Assembly (NCBI GenBank): GCA_015272395.1 | Contig: JACYLQ010000045.1 | Coordinates: forward strand, 1-64,000 | Length of the DNA stretch: 64,000 bases | Source: Calothrix sp. C42_A2020_038 | GTDB lineage: Bacteria > Cyanobacteriota > Cyanobacteriia > Cyanobacteriales > Nostocaceae | Direction: 5' to 3' | In this document: in pieces, positions 19,338-28,045 of the stretch | How the letters are laid out: the number at the start of each line of letters is the position of its first letter | How positions within the stretch are numbered: position 1 is the first letter of the stretch | The notes under the pieces: generated by a model | What the model saw: the letters and a program-made list of their open reading frames with translations, nothing else | Databases searched by the model: none | What the model was told of the DNA's origin: nothing | Translations under genes and position numbers: made by a program

Positions 19338-19847
19338 TTAGTTTCTGCAACCTAAACTATCGCGCGTTGCTATACCTGTAACTGGATTCACCCCACTAGC
19401 TCGTTCGCACATCAAGTTTACCTGATAGCGGTCTATAAGGGCATTGGTAAAGTCGGCGCCTGTAATATCAGCATCGAATAAACGACTACGAGTTAGGGTT
19501 GCGTCAGTAAATATTGCGTTTTTGAGATTGGCACTATCGAGAGTAACACGGTCTACTAGGGCGCCTGTGAGGTTTGCTCCTTCCAAGTTGGCTTTTAACA
19601 TTACACCTTTGGTTAACATGGCATTAGTTAAATTGGCGCCTTTAAAATTAGTGCCTCGCATTTCTGCTGCGACAAAGTTTACACCTGTTAAATCAGTATT
19701 AGAAAAATCACGATTTTCTAAACTCGCATTATTGTAGTTGATTGTGTTGATTTGGGCGATGACTGGCTTGGCAGTAAACATTACTAGTAACCACGCTAGA
19801 CCCAGTATGGTTATTAAACTTAGAATGCTGCGTAATATTTTTTTCAT
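19338..19847 (-). CDS. Secreted pentapeptide-repeat protein
   Basis: A 169-aa protein with a signal peptide (ILSLITILGLAWLLVMF, cleavage after VIA-Q near residue 31) followed by pentapeptide repeats of the A(D/N)LXX type, e.g. NTDLTGVNFVAAEMRGTNFK and GANLTNAMLTKGVMLKANLE. These predict a right-handed quadrilateral beta-helix of about five coils. The C-terminus carries two cysteines (MCERAS, SLGC) that could form a disulphide. It resembles thylakoid-lumen pentapeptide proteins of cyanobacteria and plants. Role unknown. Alone between murJ and the LCP gene. Confidence 0.8.
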   Translation of the reverse strand: MKKILRSILSLITILGLAWLLVMFTAKPVIAQINTINYNNASLENRDFSNTDLTGVNFVAAEMRGTNFKGANLTNAMLTKGVMLKANLEGANLTGALVDRVTLDSANLKNAIFTDATLTRSRLFDADITGADFTNALIDRYQVNLMCERASGVNPVTGIATRDSLGCRN

Positions 19848-19974
19848 AATTTAGGCACCTGTTCATTTGAACTTAATGTATTATTTTACAGATGAGCAAT
19901 GAAAAATCTCCTCCGAAGAAAAATCGGAAGAGATTAATTTGTGAAAAATAAAATTAAGTTAGTTAGTAAATCAA

Positions 19975-21447
19975 CTACTTCCAGTCTTTACCTACACGAA
20001 TTGTAATATCAGACTCCAGGACACCAGTTGCAGCTACCTTAACATGACCTAGCCCAAGAGCTTGTTGAACTTGTTCACCAAGTTCGCGACTGCCCCTTTG
20101 AACAATAATTTCTGTTTCGCGTTGTGTATCAGACCAATTAGTTGATGCGTAAGCGTTAGAAAAACCTCTTTGCTTGAGAGTATTAATTACTTTTTCAGCT
20201 TGACCTGGCTGATTTGATGCATTTTGAACAGCAACTTTTAAGCTGGGTAAAGGTCTAACAATAGGACGCATTCCAGCGATACCGACACCTGTATAATCGC
20301 TTAACAATTTAACTTGTCCGGTTAAATCAATCCAGTAGCTATTTGGGTCAGCACTGAGACGACTGAAAATACCAGGTAAAATTGTCATCTCAAAACTATC
20401 ACGTTCTAAGTTAGAAGAGTAGTTAACAAGCGCCATCATTTCTTCTAACTTTAAATTTGTGTCGAAGTACTTTCGCATCACGCGGATAAGTTGTGGTAAG
20501 CGAGGTACAACTGTAGGACTCGATAGCTTTTCGCGCAATGCCATCAATAGTGCTTGCTGACGTTGGACGCGCGGTAAATCTCCGGTATCGGATTCACGGA
20601 AGCGTGCGAATTCCTCTGCTTGTTCACCACTCAGGTTTTGCCAACCTTCGACCAAATTAATCGAAAAGCGAGCAGAAGCGTCTCTGTAGTTCATCGCTTT
20701 GGGAACAAATACTTCAACTCCTCCTAATTGGTCTACCAACTGACGCAAACCGCTTGTGGAAATCCGAATATAGCGGTCGATAGGAGCATTATTTAAAGTC
20801 CGACTAATTACGCGCGCTGCCAATACTGGTCCACCTTGAGCGTTTGCTTGCGATACTTTGTTTAACCCTTGTTCAGGAATAGCAATCATCGTATCTCTGG
20901 GGATCGACAACACACGCAAACTTTTATCTCCAGGGTTGAGCCGAATTAATAGCATTGTATCGCTTTTACCTGCAAAGCTTTCTGGCGAACCATCAACGGA
21001 ACCTGGTACTGGCTCAATTCCCATTACTAAGATATTCATTGGGCGGATGAGCTTGTACTGTGAGATATTACTCCATAAATCCGCTGGTAAAGGACTTTTC
21101 TCCGATTCTTTACCTGAAAGCTGTAATTCGTCATCAGTTTGACCAACACTGCTCCACAAAGGAGTCCACAGTGCGAGTGCTGATACTAACAATCCAGAAA
21201 GTGTCATCCCAACGGCAATAGTAAGTATCCAAAATAGCCAGCGTGGCATTGACAAACCAAGCCGTTGATAAAGCTGACTAGGTATAGAACCTATTGTCGC
21301 ACCCGGATTTTGGGAAACTTTATCTGAATAAGTTACTGTCTCAACACTATGGGATTGTTCTGTATTTGGTGGTGCTTCTTGATTCTCCAACCAATCAGTA
21401 TCTGGAAAATTATCCTGATTCTCTTTACGTTCTACTTGTTTTACCAC
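19975..21447 (-). CDS. LytR-CpsA-Psr (LCP) family cell-envelope ligase
   Basis: An LCP-family phosphotransferase that attaches glycopolymers to peptidoglycan or modifies the envelope outside the cytoplasmic membrane. From the GTG at 21447 the protein is 490 aa; GGGGAG lies 6 bases upstream, better than the TTG at 21501, which has no ribosome-binding site. A cytoplasmic N-terminus precedes one membrane segment (WILTIAVGMTLSGLLVSALA). The LCP domain shows MGIEPVPG, DTMLLIRLNP, LRVLSIPRDTM, the conserved Arg/Asp residues and FARFRESDTGDLPRVQRQQ. A C-terminal LytR_C domain (VQNASNQPGQAEKVINTLK) follows. It is divergent from the mannose-1-phosphate guanylyltransferase gene, which supports a role in polysaccharide attachment. 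Confidence 0.9.
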   Translation of the reverse strand: MVKQVERKENQDNFPDTDWLENQEAPPNTEQSHSVETVTYSDKVSQNPGATIGSIPSQLYQRLGLSMPRWLFWILTIAVGMTLSGLLVSALALWTPLWSSVGQTDDELQLSGKESEKSPLPADLWSNISQYKLIRPMNILVMGIEPVPGSVDGSPESFAGKSDTMLLIRLNPGDKSLRVLSIPRDTMIAIPEQGLNKVSQANAQGGPVLAARVISRTLNNAPIDRYIRISTSGLRQLVDQLGGVEVFVPKAMNYRDASARFSINLVEGWQNLSGEQAEEFARFRESDTGDLPRVQRQQALLMALREKLSSPTVVPRLPQLIRVMRKYFDTNLKLEEMMALVNYSSNLERDSFEMTILPGIFSRLSADPNSYWIDLTGQVKLLSDYTGVGIAGMRPIVRPLPSLKVAVQNASNQPGQAEKVINTLKQRGFSNAYASTNWSDTQRETEIIVQRGSRELGEQVQQALGLGHVKVAATGVLESDITIRVGKDWK

Positions 21448-21564
21448 AACAATCTCCCCACTCAACCACTCCCTTAAGGCTATGTTAATGCAAGCTATCA
21501 AACTTGCCAGTGGAAAAGCTTACAGTACACACTTGTAATGTTTTAAATTTAGGTTCTTGATAAT

Positions 21565-22629
21565 ATGAATACAGCATTTTTCCCTGTAATCCTTGCTGGT
21601 GGTAAAGGTGAGCGTTTTTGGCCTTTAAGTCGCCTCAACCGACCGAAGCAATTTTTGTGTCTCGATGGAACTGACCGAAGTCTTTTACAAGCTACTGCCG
21701 ACCGACTGCTGAGTTTAGCTTCTGGTTGGGAAAACTTGTGGGTAATTACTTCTAGTCTGATCGCGCAGGGTGTTCGCGACCAGCTAAACACACTGCCATC
21801 TAGTAACTTACTCATTGAGCCACAGGGAAGAGATACAGCAGCAGCAGTTGCTTGGACTAGCTTAGAAATTGCTCGTCGTTATGGAGAAGAAGCAATTATT
21901 GGCTTTTTCCCAGCAGATCACTGGATTGCCGACATGGATGTGTTTGTACACACCATCAAAGCAGCTACCCAACTTGCCGCAACTACAGATGCAATTGTGA
22001 CGTTGGGGATCAAGCCTACGTTCCCTTCAACTGGCTACGGTTACATCGAACAAGGTGAAAAGATTGGTATCTTTGATGACTTGCCAGCTTACCACGTTAA
22101 CCGCTTTACTGAAAAGCCCAATCGTGAAACTGCTGAAACATTTTTATCTACGGGTCGCTTTAGTTGGAATAGTGGCATGTTCGTTTTTAGGGCAGGTGTT
22201 GTCCTAAAAGAACTGCGCGCGTATGCTCCTGAAATTATCGAACCCCTAGAGCAAATTGGCCCAGATGTCTACCCTCAACTACCTAAAAAGAGTATAGACT
22301 ACGCTTTAATGGAAAAGACAGCTTTAGCATATGTATTACCTGTAGAATTTGGTTGGGATGACCTAGGTGACTGGAATGCAATCGAACGTCTGCTTAAAAA
22401 AGAAGACGTGCCCAATGTCGAACTCGCCACTCATGTCGGTTTAGATACCAAAGGCGCCATAGTTTACGCATCAAACCAAGACGATGTAATTGTTACCATT
22501 GGTCTAGAAGATGTAGTGATAGTGCGCGATGGCAATGCTACCCTCATTGTCAAAAAAGATCGTACCCAAGAAATCAAACAAGTCCTCAAAACTTTGCAAA
22601 GCGATTCTAGATTTAAAGAGCTACTTTAA
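21565..22629 (+). CDS. manC: Mannose-1-phosphate guanylyltransferase
   Basis: Makes GDP-mannose from mannose-1-phosphate and GTP for exopolysaccharide and lipopolysaccharide. It is 354 aa and has only the nucleotidyltransferase domain, without the fused isomerase found in long ManC/AlgA. Signature motifs are PVILAGGKGERFWPLSR (residues 7-23), PQGRDTAAAVAW, FTEKPNRETAETFL, FSWNSGMFVF and EFGWDDLGDW. The gene is divergent from the LCP ligase (about 120 bp), consistent with a shared envelope-glycan role. It is followed by a repeat-rich spacer. Confidence 0.92.
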   Translation: MNTAFFPVILAGGKGERFWPLSRLNRPKQFLCLDGTDRSLLQATADRLLSLASGWENLWVITSSLIAQGVRDQLNTLPSSNLLIEPQGRDTAAAVAWTSLEIARRYGEEAIIGFFPADHWIADMDVFVHTIKAATQLAATTDAIVTLGIKPTFPSTGYGYIEQGEKIGIFDDLPAYHVNRFTEKPNRETAETFLSTGRFSWNSGMFVFRAGVVLKELRAYAPEIIEPLEQIGPDVYPQLPKKSIDYALMEKTALAYVLPVEFGWDDLGDWNAIERLLKKEDVPNVELATHVGLDTKGAIVYASNQDDVIVTIGLEDVVIVRDGNATLIVKKDRTQEIKQVLKTLQSDSRFKELL

Positions 22630-22632
22630 GTA

Positions 22633-22892
22633 GTTATGAGTTATGAGTTATGAGTTAAGAGTTAATACTCACGCCGAAGCGCACTTTTGAAACCCTTGAC
22701 AGAGGCAGAATGTACCTTTTTTTAGTATAACTTAACTATCTTAAAGGAATTAGAAGTGCTGAATTATAGAGTTGGGAGTTAGAGGGAAGATACACGATGA
22801 ATTACGTCTTTACAACTCTTAACTCCTAACTCTTAACTTTTAACTCCGTACAGACGCGATGTTCCTCGCATCTCTACTCCTAACTCTTAACC
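22633..22892. repeat. Heptameric short tandem repeats plus GAGACGCGA-type hairpin
   Basis: Heptamers of the ATGAGTT/AAGAGTT type (22633-22665) and their inverted counterparts TAACTCC/TAACTCT (22814-22847 and 22874-22892) flank a small hairpin, AGACGCGA-TGTTCC-TCGCATCT (22852-22873). The same hairpin unit plus heptamers recurs at 46314-46369. Such STRR blocks are characteristic of heterocystous cyanobacteria. Function unknown. Confidence 0.75.
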
Positions 22893-22895
22893 TGC

Positions 22896-24548
22896 TTGTT
22901 TATGTTTATCACCCAAACAGTTCCTCGTCAACGCGAAATCATTGAAGTTCTTTTCCGTAATGGTTGGGACTATATGCGGCGCCTGCTTACAGGTGGTAAA
23001 CCTGAAGACCCGCAACTACCAACACCCGCTGTATTGAAGAAAATTTTAGTAGACCTGGGGCCTGTTTACGTTAAACTCGGCCAATTAATGTCAACTCGTC
23101 CCGATATTTTAAGTGCTTCCTATATTGATGAACTTTCTACTTTACAAGATGAAGTTCCACCAGTGGGATGGTCTGAGGTCGAAGTGCTTATTCGCAAGGA
23201 ATTAAAGAGTCCTTTAGAAGAGACCTTTAAGTATATAAACCCTGTACCTGTTGCCGCTGGTTCAATTGCTCAAACCCATCGTGCAACTCTTGCTGATGGT
23301 CGCGAAGTTGCACTGAAAGTTCAACGTCCTGGAATTGATATTACAATTGCTCAAGATATTGCCTTAATCCAAGGTATCGCTGATTTAGTCGCGCGTACCG
23401 AATTCGGGCAAAACTATGAAATTAAATCTATTGCTGAAGAATTCTGTAAAGCTCTAGAAGCTGAATTAGACTTTACGCGCGAAGCTAGCTTTACCGATGA
23501 GCTACGTCGCAATCTATCGAAAAGTAAGTGGTTTGACACCACAAAACTTGTTGTTGCCGAAATTTACTGGGATTTAACGACACCCAAAATCATGGTAATG
23601 GAATGGCTCGATGGAGTCCCATTATTATCGGCACAAATAGGCACTCAGTATAATGGCAAAGACTCTGTTACTGAACGTAAGGAAATCACAACTTTATTAT
23701 TCCGCGCTTTTTTCCAGCAGTTATATATAGATGGCTTCTTTCATGCTGATCCCCATCCCGGAAACCTGTTTTATCTTCGTGATGGTCGTGTTGCTCTCCT
23801 AGATTGTGGCATGGTTGGGCGCCTTGATCCCCGTACTCAGCAAATTCTTACCGAAATGTTACTGGCAACAGTTGACTTAGATGCACAAAGATGCGCTCAG
23901 TTAACTTTACAATTAGCAGATTCAACTCAACCCGTAATTTTGTCGCGTTTGGAAAGTGATTATGATCGAATGTTGCGAAAGTACCACAATCTCAATATTG
24001 CCCAAATCAACTTTTCGCAAATCGTCTACGAAATTCTCCAAGTCGCACGCAATAATAAAATACGTTTACCAAGCAACATGGGCTTATACGCTAAAACTCT
24101 AGCAAACCTAGAAGGGGTTGCACGCGGTTTTAACCCTGAACTTAACTTTTTCGATGAAATCAAACCCTTACTGACTGACTTATTTCGGCGCCAGTTACTA
24201 GGTGACAGTCCAGTACGTTCACTTTTACGTACTGCTTTAGACCTAAAAAGTCTCTCCCTCCAATCTCCACGTCAAATTGAATTATTACTAGATCGGGTTA
24301 CATCAGAAACCTTACAGTGGAATATATCTATACGTGGCTTAGACAGTTTACGCCGCACCACTGATGAGGCTGCAAATCGATTGTCACTAAGTATTCTCGT
24401 AGGTTCACTGATAATGGGCGCCGCCATTATTTCTACAAAAGCACAGACTGTACAGCTATCACTCCTGAACAATATTTTATTTGCTGCTGCTAGTTTGTTA
24501 GGTTTATGGCTAATTTTTAGCACCTTACGTTCTGGAAGAGTAAAGTAA
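22896..24548 (+). CDS. AarF/UbiB (ABC1) family atypical kinase
   Basis: A 550-aa ABC1/ADCK-type protein-kinase-like protein. Family members support quinone or isoprenoid-lipid metabolism and in cyanobacteria and plastids associate with membranes or plastoglobules. Seen are the KxGQ motif (VKLGQLMSTRPD), the Ala-rich nucleotide loop AAGSIAQTH with the lysine in VALKVQRPG, the catalytic region FFHADPHPGNLF and the metal-binding LLDCGMVGRLD. Two hydrophobic segments close the protein (LVGSLIMGAAIIS and NILFAAASLLGLWLIF), forming a membrane hairpin. The start could be ATG 22896 or the second Met two codons on. It follows the repeat block after manC and is probably independently transcribed. Confidence 0.9.
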   Translation: MFMFITQTVPRQREIIEVLFRNGWDYMRRLLTGGKPEDPQLPTPAVLKKILVDLGPVYVKLGQLMSTRPDILSASYIDELSTLQDEVPPVGWSEVEVLIRKELKSPLEETFKYINPVPVAAGSIAQTHRATLADGREVALKVQRPGIDITIAQDIALIQGIADLVARTEFGQNYEIKSIAEEFCKALEAELDFTREASFTDELRRNLSKSKWFDTTKLVVAEIYWDLTTPKIMVMEWLDGVPLLSAQIGTQYNGKDSVTERKEITTLLFRAFFQQLYIDGFFHADPHPGNLFYLRDGRVALLDCGMVGRLDPRTQQILTEMLLATVDLDAQRCAQLTLQLADSTQPVILSRLESDYDRMLRKYHNLNIAQINFSQIVYEILQVARNNKIRLPSNMGLYAKTLANLEGVARGFNPELNFFDEIKPLLTDLFRRQLLGDSPVRSLLRTALDLKSLSLQSPRQIELLLDRVTSETLQWNISIRGLDSLRRTTDEAANRLSLSILVGSLIMGAAIISTKAQTVQLSLLNNILFAAASLLGLWLIFSTLRSGRVK

Positions 24549-24677
24549 CCTGAATTCTTTGCTCTAAACTTTTGATAAAAATGTATGTCATACTGAGCGT
24601 AACCCTTCACTAGTATTAAAGCTCCTACCAGTGGATTACGTTCAGAATGACAACTAATATACCGGACATAATATTAC

Positions 24678-25640
24678 TCAGTGTTTTATGACATGATTAG
24701 GGTTTAAAAGTTGCGATATTTGAGCTTGACGAGATGTGTTGCCTCTAGATGGTATCAAGAATGATGCGACCGCTAGTATCAGTGCAAAAATGCTTCCTGC
24801 TGCAATAATATATATTAATCCGCGCGTTTGACTAAAGCTTTGATTGGACTGTGCAAATTGTTCTTCTGCTTTCTGAATACGGTTTTGAACTTGTTCAAGT
24901 TGATGTTGATTATTTTTTCTTACTTCCTCGATTAATATTTTTGTATTTTTCAGTTCTAATTCAAAACTACGAAATTGTTGCTGAATAGCTTGTTGAGAAG
25001 AACCTAAATTATTCAAACGCTCTAGAATTTTGCTTTCTAGTTCTCCTTGAAAGTTTTTAATCTGATTATCAACTCCACTTAACTTTTGAGCAACTTTCTT
25101 AGTAAATTCTTGCCACTTTGCCTCGGCGCCTTTTTCAGAAAGTAGGAAACGTTGATTTAAATCTTCTTGAGATTGAGCAAAATTATCTAAAATATCTTGC
25201 TCCATATTACTAAAACTTTGCTTTAATGCTTTATGATTTTTGAGTATATCCTCGATTGACTCTTTTGATTCAGCTTGTAATTTTCCAGATATTTGCCGTG
25301 ATTCATCTTGCAAGGCTTTCTGAAATTGAGTAAAATTCTCTATAATCTCTTGCTGTAGATTGGTAAAATCCTGTTGAACAGTTTCGTTTGTCTGAATTAC
25401 TTGTTCAACCGCAGATTCTGATTCAATTTGTAATGCAGCTACAATTTGACGCGATTCTTTCAAGTTTTCTGCAAGCTTTTGATGCTCATCTTTTAAACCC
25501 TGATATTTTTGAGCTAAATCCTCGAAATTATGTTGGATTTTAGCTAAATCATTTAAAATCTCTGATGATTCTTTAAATTTGGCACTATCACTGGCTAAAT
25601 CTTTTTCTAATGCTTCTACTTTGTTGAGATTATCAGCCAT
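24678..25640 (-). CDS. Long coiled-coil protein with C-terminal membrane anchor
   Basis: A 320-aa protein predicted as almost continuous coiled coil from residue 1 to about 270, very rich in Gln, Glu, Lys and Leu with repeated units such as LQQEIIENFTQFQKALQDES and MEQDILDNFAQSQEDLNQRF about 65 residues apart, which suggests internal duplication. A single hydrophobic segment (YIIAAGSIFALILAVASFLI) near the C-terminus makes it tail-anchored, with a short basic end. No enzymatic motif. No family recognised; a scaffolding or filament-like role is possible but is inference. Confidence 0.65.
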   Translation of the reverse strand: MADNLNKVEALEKDLASDSAKFKESSEILNDLAKIQHNFEDLAQKYQGLKDEHQKLAENLKESRQIVAALQIESESAVEQVIQTNETVQQDFTNLQQEIIENFTQFQKALQDESRQISGKLQAESKESIEDILKNHKALKQSFSNMEQDILDNFAQSQEDLNQRFLLSEKGAEAKWQEFTKKVAQKLSGVDNQIKNFQGELESKILERLNNLGSSQQAIQQQFRSFELELKNTKILIEEVRKNNQHQLEQVQNRIQKAEEQFAQSNQSFSQTRGLIYIIAAGSIFALILAVASFLIPSRGNTSRQAQISQLLNPNHVIKH

Positions 25641-26160
25641 AATTTTATCCTTCCTAAAAACTATATTATTACTTCAAAACCTTGACTAATATAGCTTATT
25701 ATGGATTGCGCTACAGCAATTTTGTTACTAATTTCATCGTTTTTTTTACGTGCTATAATTATTTAAATATTTTTATAACCCAACAATCATCTGAAATAAC
25801 TGAGAAATTGCAGAACCTTGCTTTTCAATTAAAAATTAGTTTGTGAAAGTTATCTTGATTAAACTTTATCTAAAAATAAATAAACTGCTCATAAATCTTA
25901 TTGTTAACATCAGGTATTTTTTGTTACTTCTTGGTAAAGGCATATACAACCAGGAGTTATATTCGGAGTGTATATTCATAATTGTATGTTTTATTACCAA
26001 GTGTTAAGCATGTTTAAAATATAACGTATGTATCTTGGGTGTAGAAAGTACTTCTATAATTGAAATAATTTGAGCTAACTGTATCAATACGAGCAAATAA
26101 TATATTAGTATTATCTATACACGATCTCGGTGCTTGTGCATTACCACGCTCGTAAATACT
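25641..26160. other. AT-rich intergenic region
   Basis: About 520 bp between divergent genes. It is AT-rich and contains many short T- and A-runs. I see no supported small gene, RNA gene or strong hairpin. It must include promoters for the coiled-coil gene and the ABC transporter pair. Confidence 0.4.
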
Positions 26161-27141
26161 ATGTCTATCATCATTGCTCACAACCTGAGCAAATCTTACC
26201 CCGTTGCAGTTAAAGAACCAGGTATTAAAGGCACTATATCTCATTTTTTCCGACGTACTTACCGTCAAATTAAAGCGGTTCAGGATGTATCGTTTGAAAT
26301 TACTCCTGGTGAAGTCGTTGGATTTTTGGGACCAAACGGTGCAGGGAAAACTACAACACTGAAAATGCTCACAGGATTAGTTCACCCAACTAGTGGTAAT
26401 GTGAGAGTCGCGGGACATATCCCATTTCGGCGCCAAGAAGAATTCTTGCAAAAAATCACGCTGGTAATGGGGCAAAAACAGCAGTTACTGTGGGACTTAC
26501 CAGCTCTTGACTCCTTAAAGATAAATGCTGCTGTCTATGGTATCTCCGACCATGAATTTTGGATGAGGGTGGGAGAATTAACAGAAATGCTGTCTTTGGA
26601 AAGTAAGCTAAATCAACCCGTGCGGAAGTTGTCTTTGGGTGAGCGCATGAAAGCAGAGTTGCTAGCTGCATTGTTACATCGTCCCCAAGTGTTGTTTCTT
26701 GATGAACCGACATTGGGACTTGATGTTAACGCACAAGTGGGAGTGCGAGATTTTTTACGTGACTATAATCAGCGCTATCAAGCCACTGTATTATTGACTA
26801 GTCATTACATGGCAGATATTACTGCTTTGTGCAAGCGGGTATTAATGATTCACCAAGGCACTTTAATATATGACGGTAGCTTAGATGCTTTACTTGAAAA
26901 GTTCGCACCATACCGCGAGATACATTTAGAGTTAGCGCAGCAAGTATCCAAAGAAAAACTGAAATTTTACGGAGACGTTAAACAAGTTGAAGGGCGTTCA
27001 GCTTATTTTATCGTTGAACAAGAAAAGTTAACCCTCACAGTTTCGCGTATTTTAGCTGATTTGGAAGTCATTGATTTGACCGTCAGTGAGCCACCTGTGG
27101 AAGAAGTTATAGGTAGGATGTTTCAGGCAGGAGTTGTTTGA
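26161..27141 (+). CDS. ABC-2 type exporter ATP-binding protein
   Basis: ATPase subunit of a drug/polysaccharide-type ABC-2 exporter. Walker A GFLGPNGAGKTTT, Q-loop region VMGQKQQLLWD, signature LSLGERMKAEL, Walker B VLFLDEPTLGLD and the switch His in LLTSHYMAD are all present. From ATG 26161 it is 326 aa, including a C-terminal extension (about 80 residues) typical of DrrA/NatA-like subunits. An upstream TTG at 26134 is in frame but has no ribosome-binding site. The permease gene begins 34 bp downstream, so the two form one transcription unit. Substrate unknown. Confidence 0.9.
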   Translation: MSIIIAHNLSKSYPVAVKEPGIKGTISHFFRRTYRQIKAVQDVSFEITPGEVVGFLGPNGAGKTTTLKMLTGLVHPTSGNVRVAGHIPFRRQEEFLQKITLVMGQKQQLLWDLPALDSLKINAAVYGISDHEFWMRVGELTEMLSLESKLNQPVRKLSLGERMKAELLAALLHRPQVLFLDEPTLGLDVNAQVGVRDFLRDYNQRYQATVLLTSHYMADITALCKRVLMIHQGTLIYDGSLDALLEKFAPYREIHLELAQQVSKEKLKFYGDVKQVEGRSAYFIVEQEKLTLTVSRILADLEVIDLTVSEPPVEEVIGRMFQAGVV

Positions 27142-27175
27142 CTCTCATGTTTAGGTTAACGGTTTCTAAACTTCC

Positions 27176-27976
27176 GTGAGGTTTTTGATGAACTTGATTT
27201 GGAAAAAAGTAAGAACTTTTCTTTCGGTATACCATGCCTATATGGTGGAGTACCGCGCCGAGTTAATATTGTGGGTATTAGCTGGCTCATTACCAATTAT
27301 ATTGATGGGGGTATGGACAAAAGCTGCACAAGGTGGGCAATTTGGTTTGTCACCTGCAGATTTTGCGCGTTATTTCATTTCGGTATTTATCGTTCGTCAG
27401 TTTACCGTTGTTTGGGTGGTATGGGAATTTGAGCGTGAAGTAGTTGAAGGCAAACTTTCACCTCGATTATTACAACCTATTGACCCAGTATGGCATCATG
27501 TAACTTCACATATTTCGGAACGAGCGGCTCGTATGCCTTTCGCTGTTTTTTTGCTATTATTATTTTTCTTGTTATATCCACAAGCTTTTTGGATACCTAG
27601 TTTATCTCAGGTTTTGTTATTTACGGTATCTATACTACTCGCCTTTACACTACGATTTATAATTCAATATACTTTTGCAATGCTAGCTTTTTGGACAGAG
27701 CGCGCGAGTTCAGTAGAAAGTTTTTGGTATCTATTCTACTTATTTTTATCTGGAATGATTGCTCCATTGGAAGTATTTCCCGAACCTATACGTGCGTTTG
27801 TGTTATGTACACCATTTCCATATTTAGTAGATTTTCCCGTTAGTCTTTTAGTGGGTTTACCTACTGATATTGGTAGAGGATTTTCTATGACTATTGGTTG
27901 GACACTATTATTTTTGGGTTTGAATCGAATATTGTGGCGCCAGGGTTTGAAAAAATATTCAGGTATGGGAGCGTAG
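27176..27976 (+). CDS. ABC-2 type exporter permease
   Basis: A 266-aa integral membrane protein with about six hydrophobic segments (e.g. LILWVLAGSLPIILMGVW, VFLLLLFFLLYPQAFWIPS, WTLLFLGLNRILWR), of the ABC-2 permease type that pairs with DrrA-like ATPases. LSGMIAPLEVFPEPIRAF is the characteristic stretch of this family (DUF990/ABC-2 subgroup). The start is GTG 27176; an ATG at 27188 is an alternative. It is directly downstream of the ATPase gene. Many homologous transporters have a second permease, but none is adjacent here, so the transporter either is a homodimer or uses an unlinked partner. Confidence 0.85.
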   Translation: MRFLMNLIWKKVRTFLSVYHAYMVEYRAELILWVLAGSLPIILMGVWTKAAQGGQFGLSPADFARYFISVFIVRQFTVVWVVWEFEREVVEGKLSPRLLQPIDPVWHHVTSHISERAARMPFAVFLLLLFFLLYPQAFWIPSLSQVLLFTVSILLAFTLRFIIQYTFAMLAFWTERASSVESFWYLFYLFLSGMIAPLEVFPEPIRAFVLCTPFPYLVDFPVSLLVGLPTDIGRGFSMTIGWTLLFLGLNRILWRQGLKKYSGMGA

Positions 27977-28045
27977 GATTTTAGATACACTACATTTCTT
28001 GTGGGATGGGCATCCCTGCCCGTCCATATAATTAAAATAAATATG

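Noticed and set aside
22633-22892. Repeat block considered as a CRISPR array
   Set aside because: Units are 7-bp tandem heptamers and a single hairpin, without 25-40 bp direct repeats separated by unique spacers.
26014-26268. Minus-strand frame overlapping the start of the ABC ATPase gene
   Set aside because: It overlaps the conserved N-terminus of the ATPase and has no recognisable domain.
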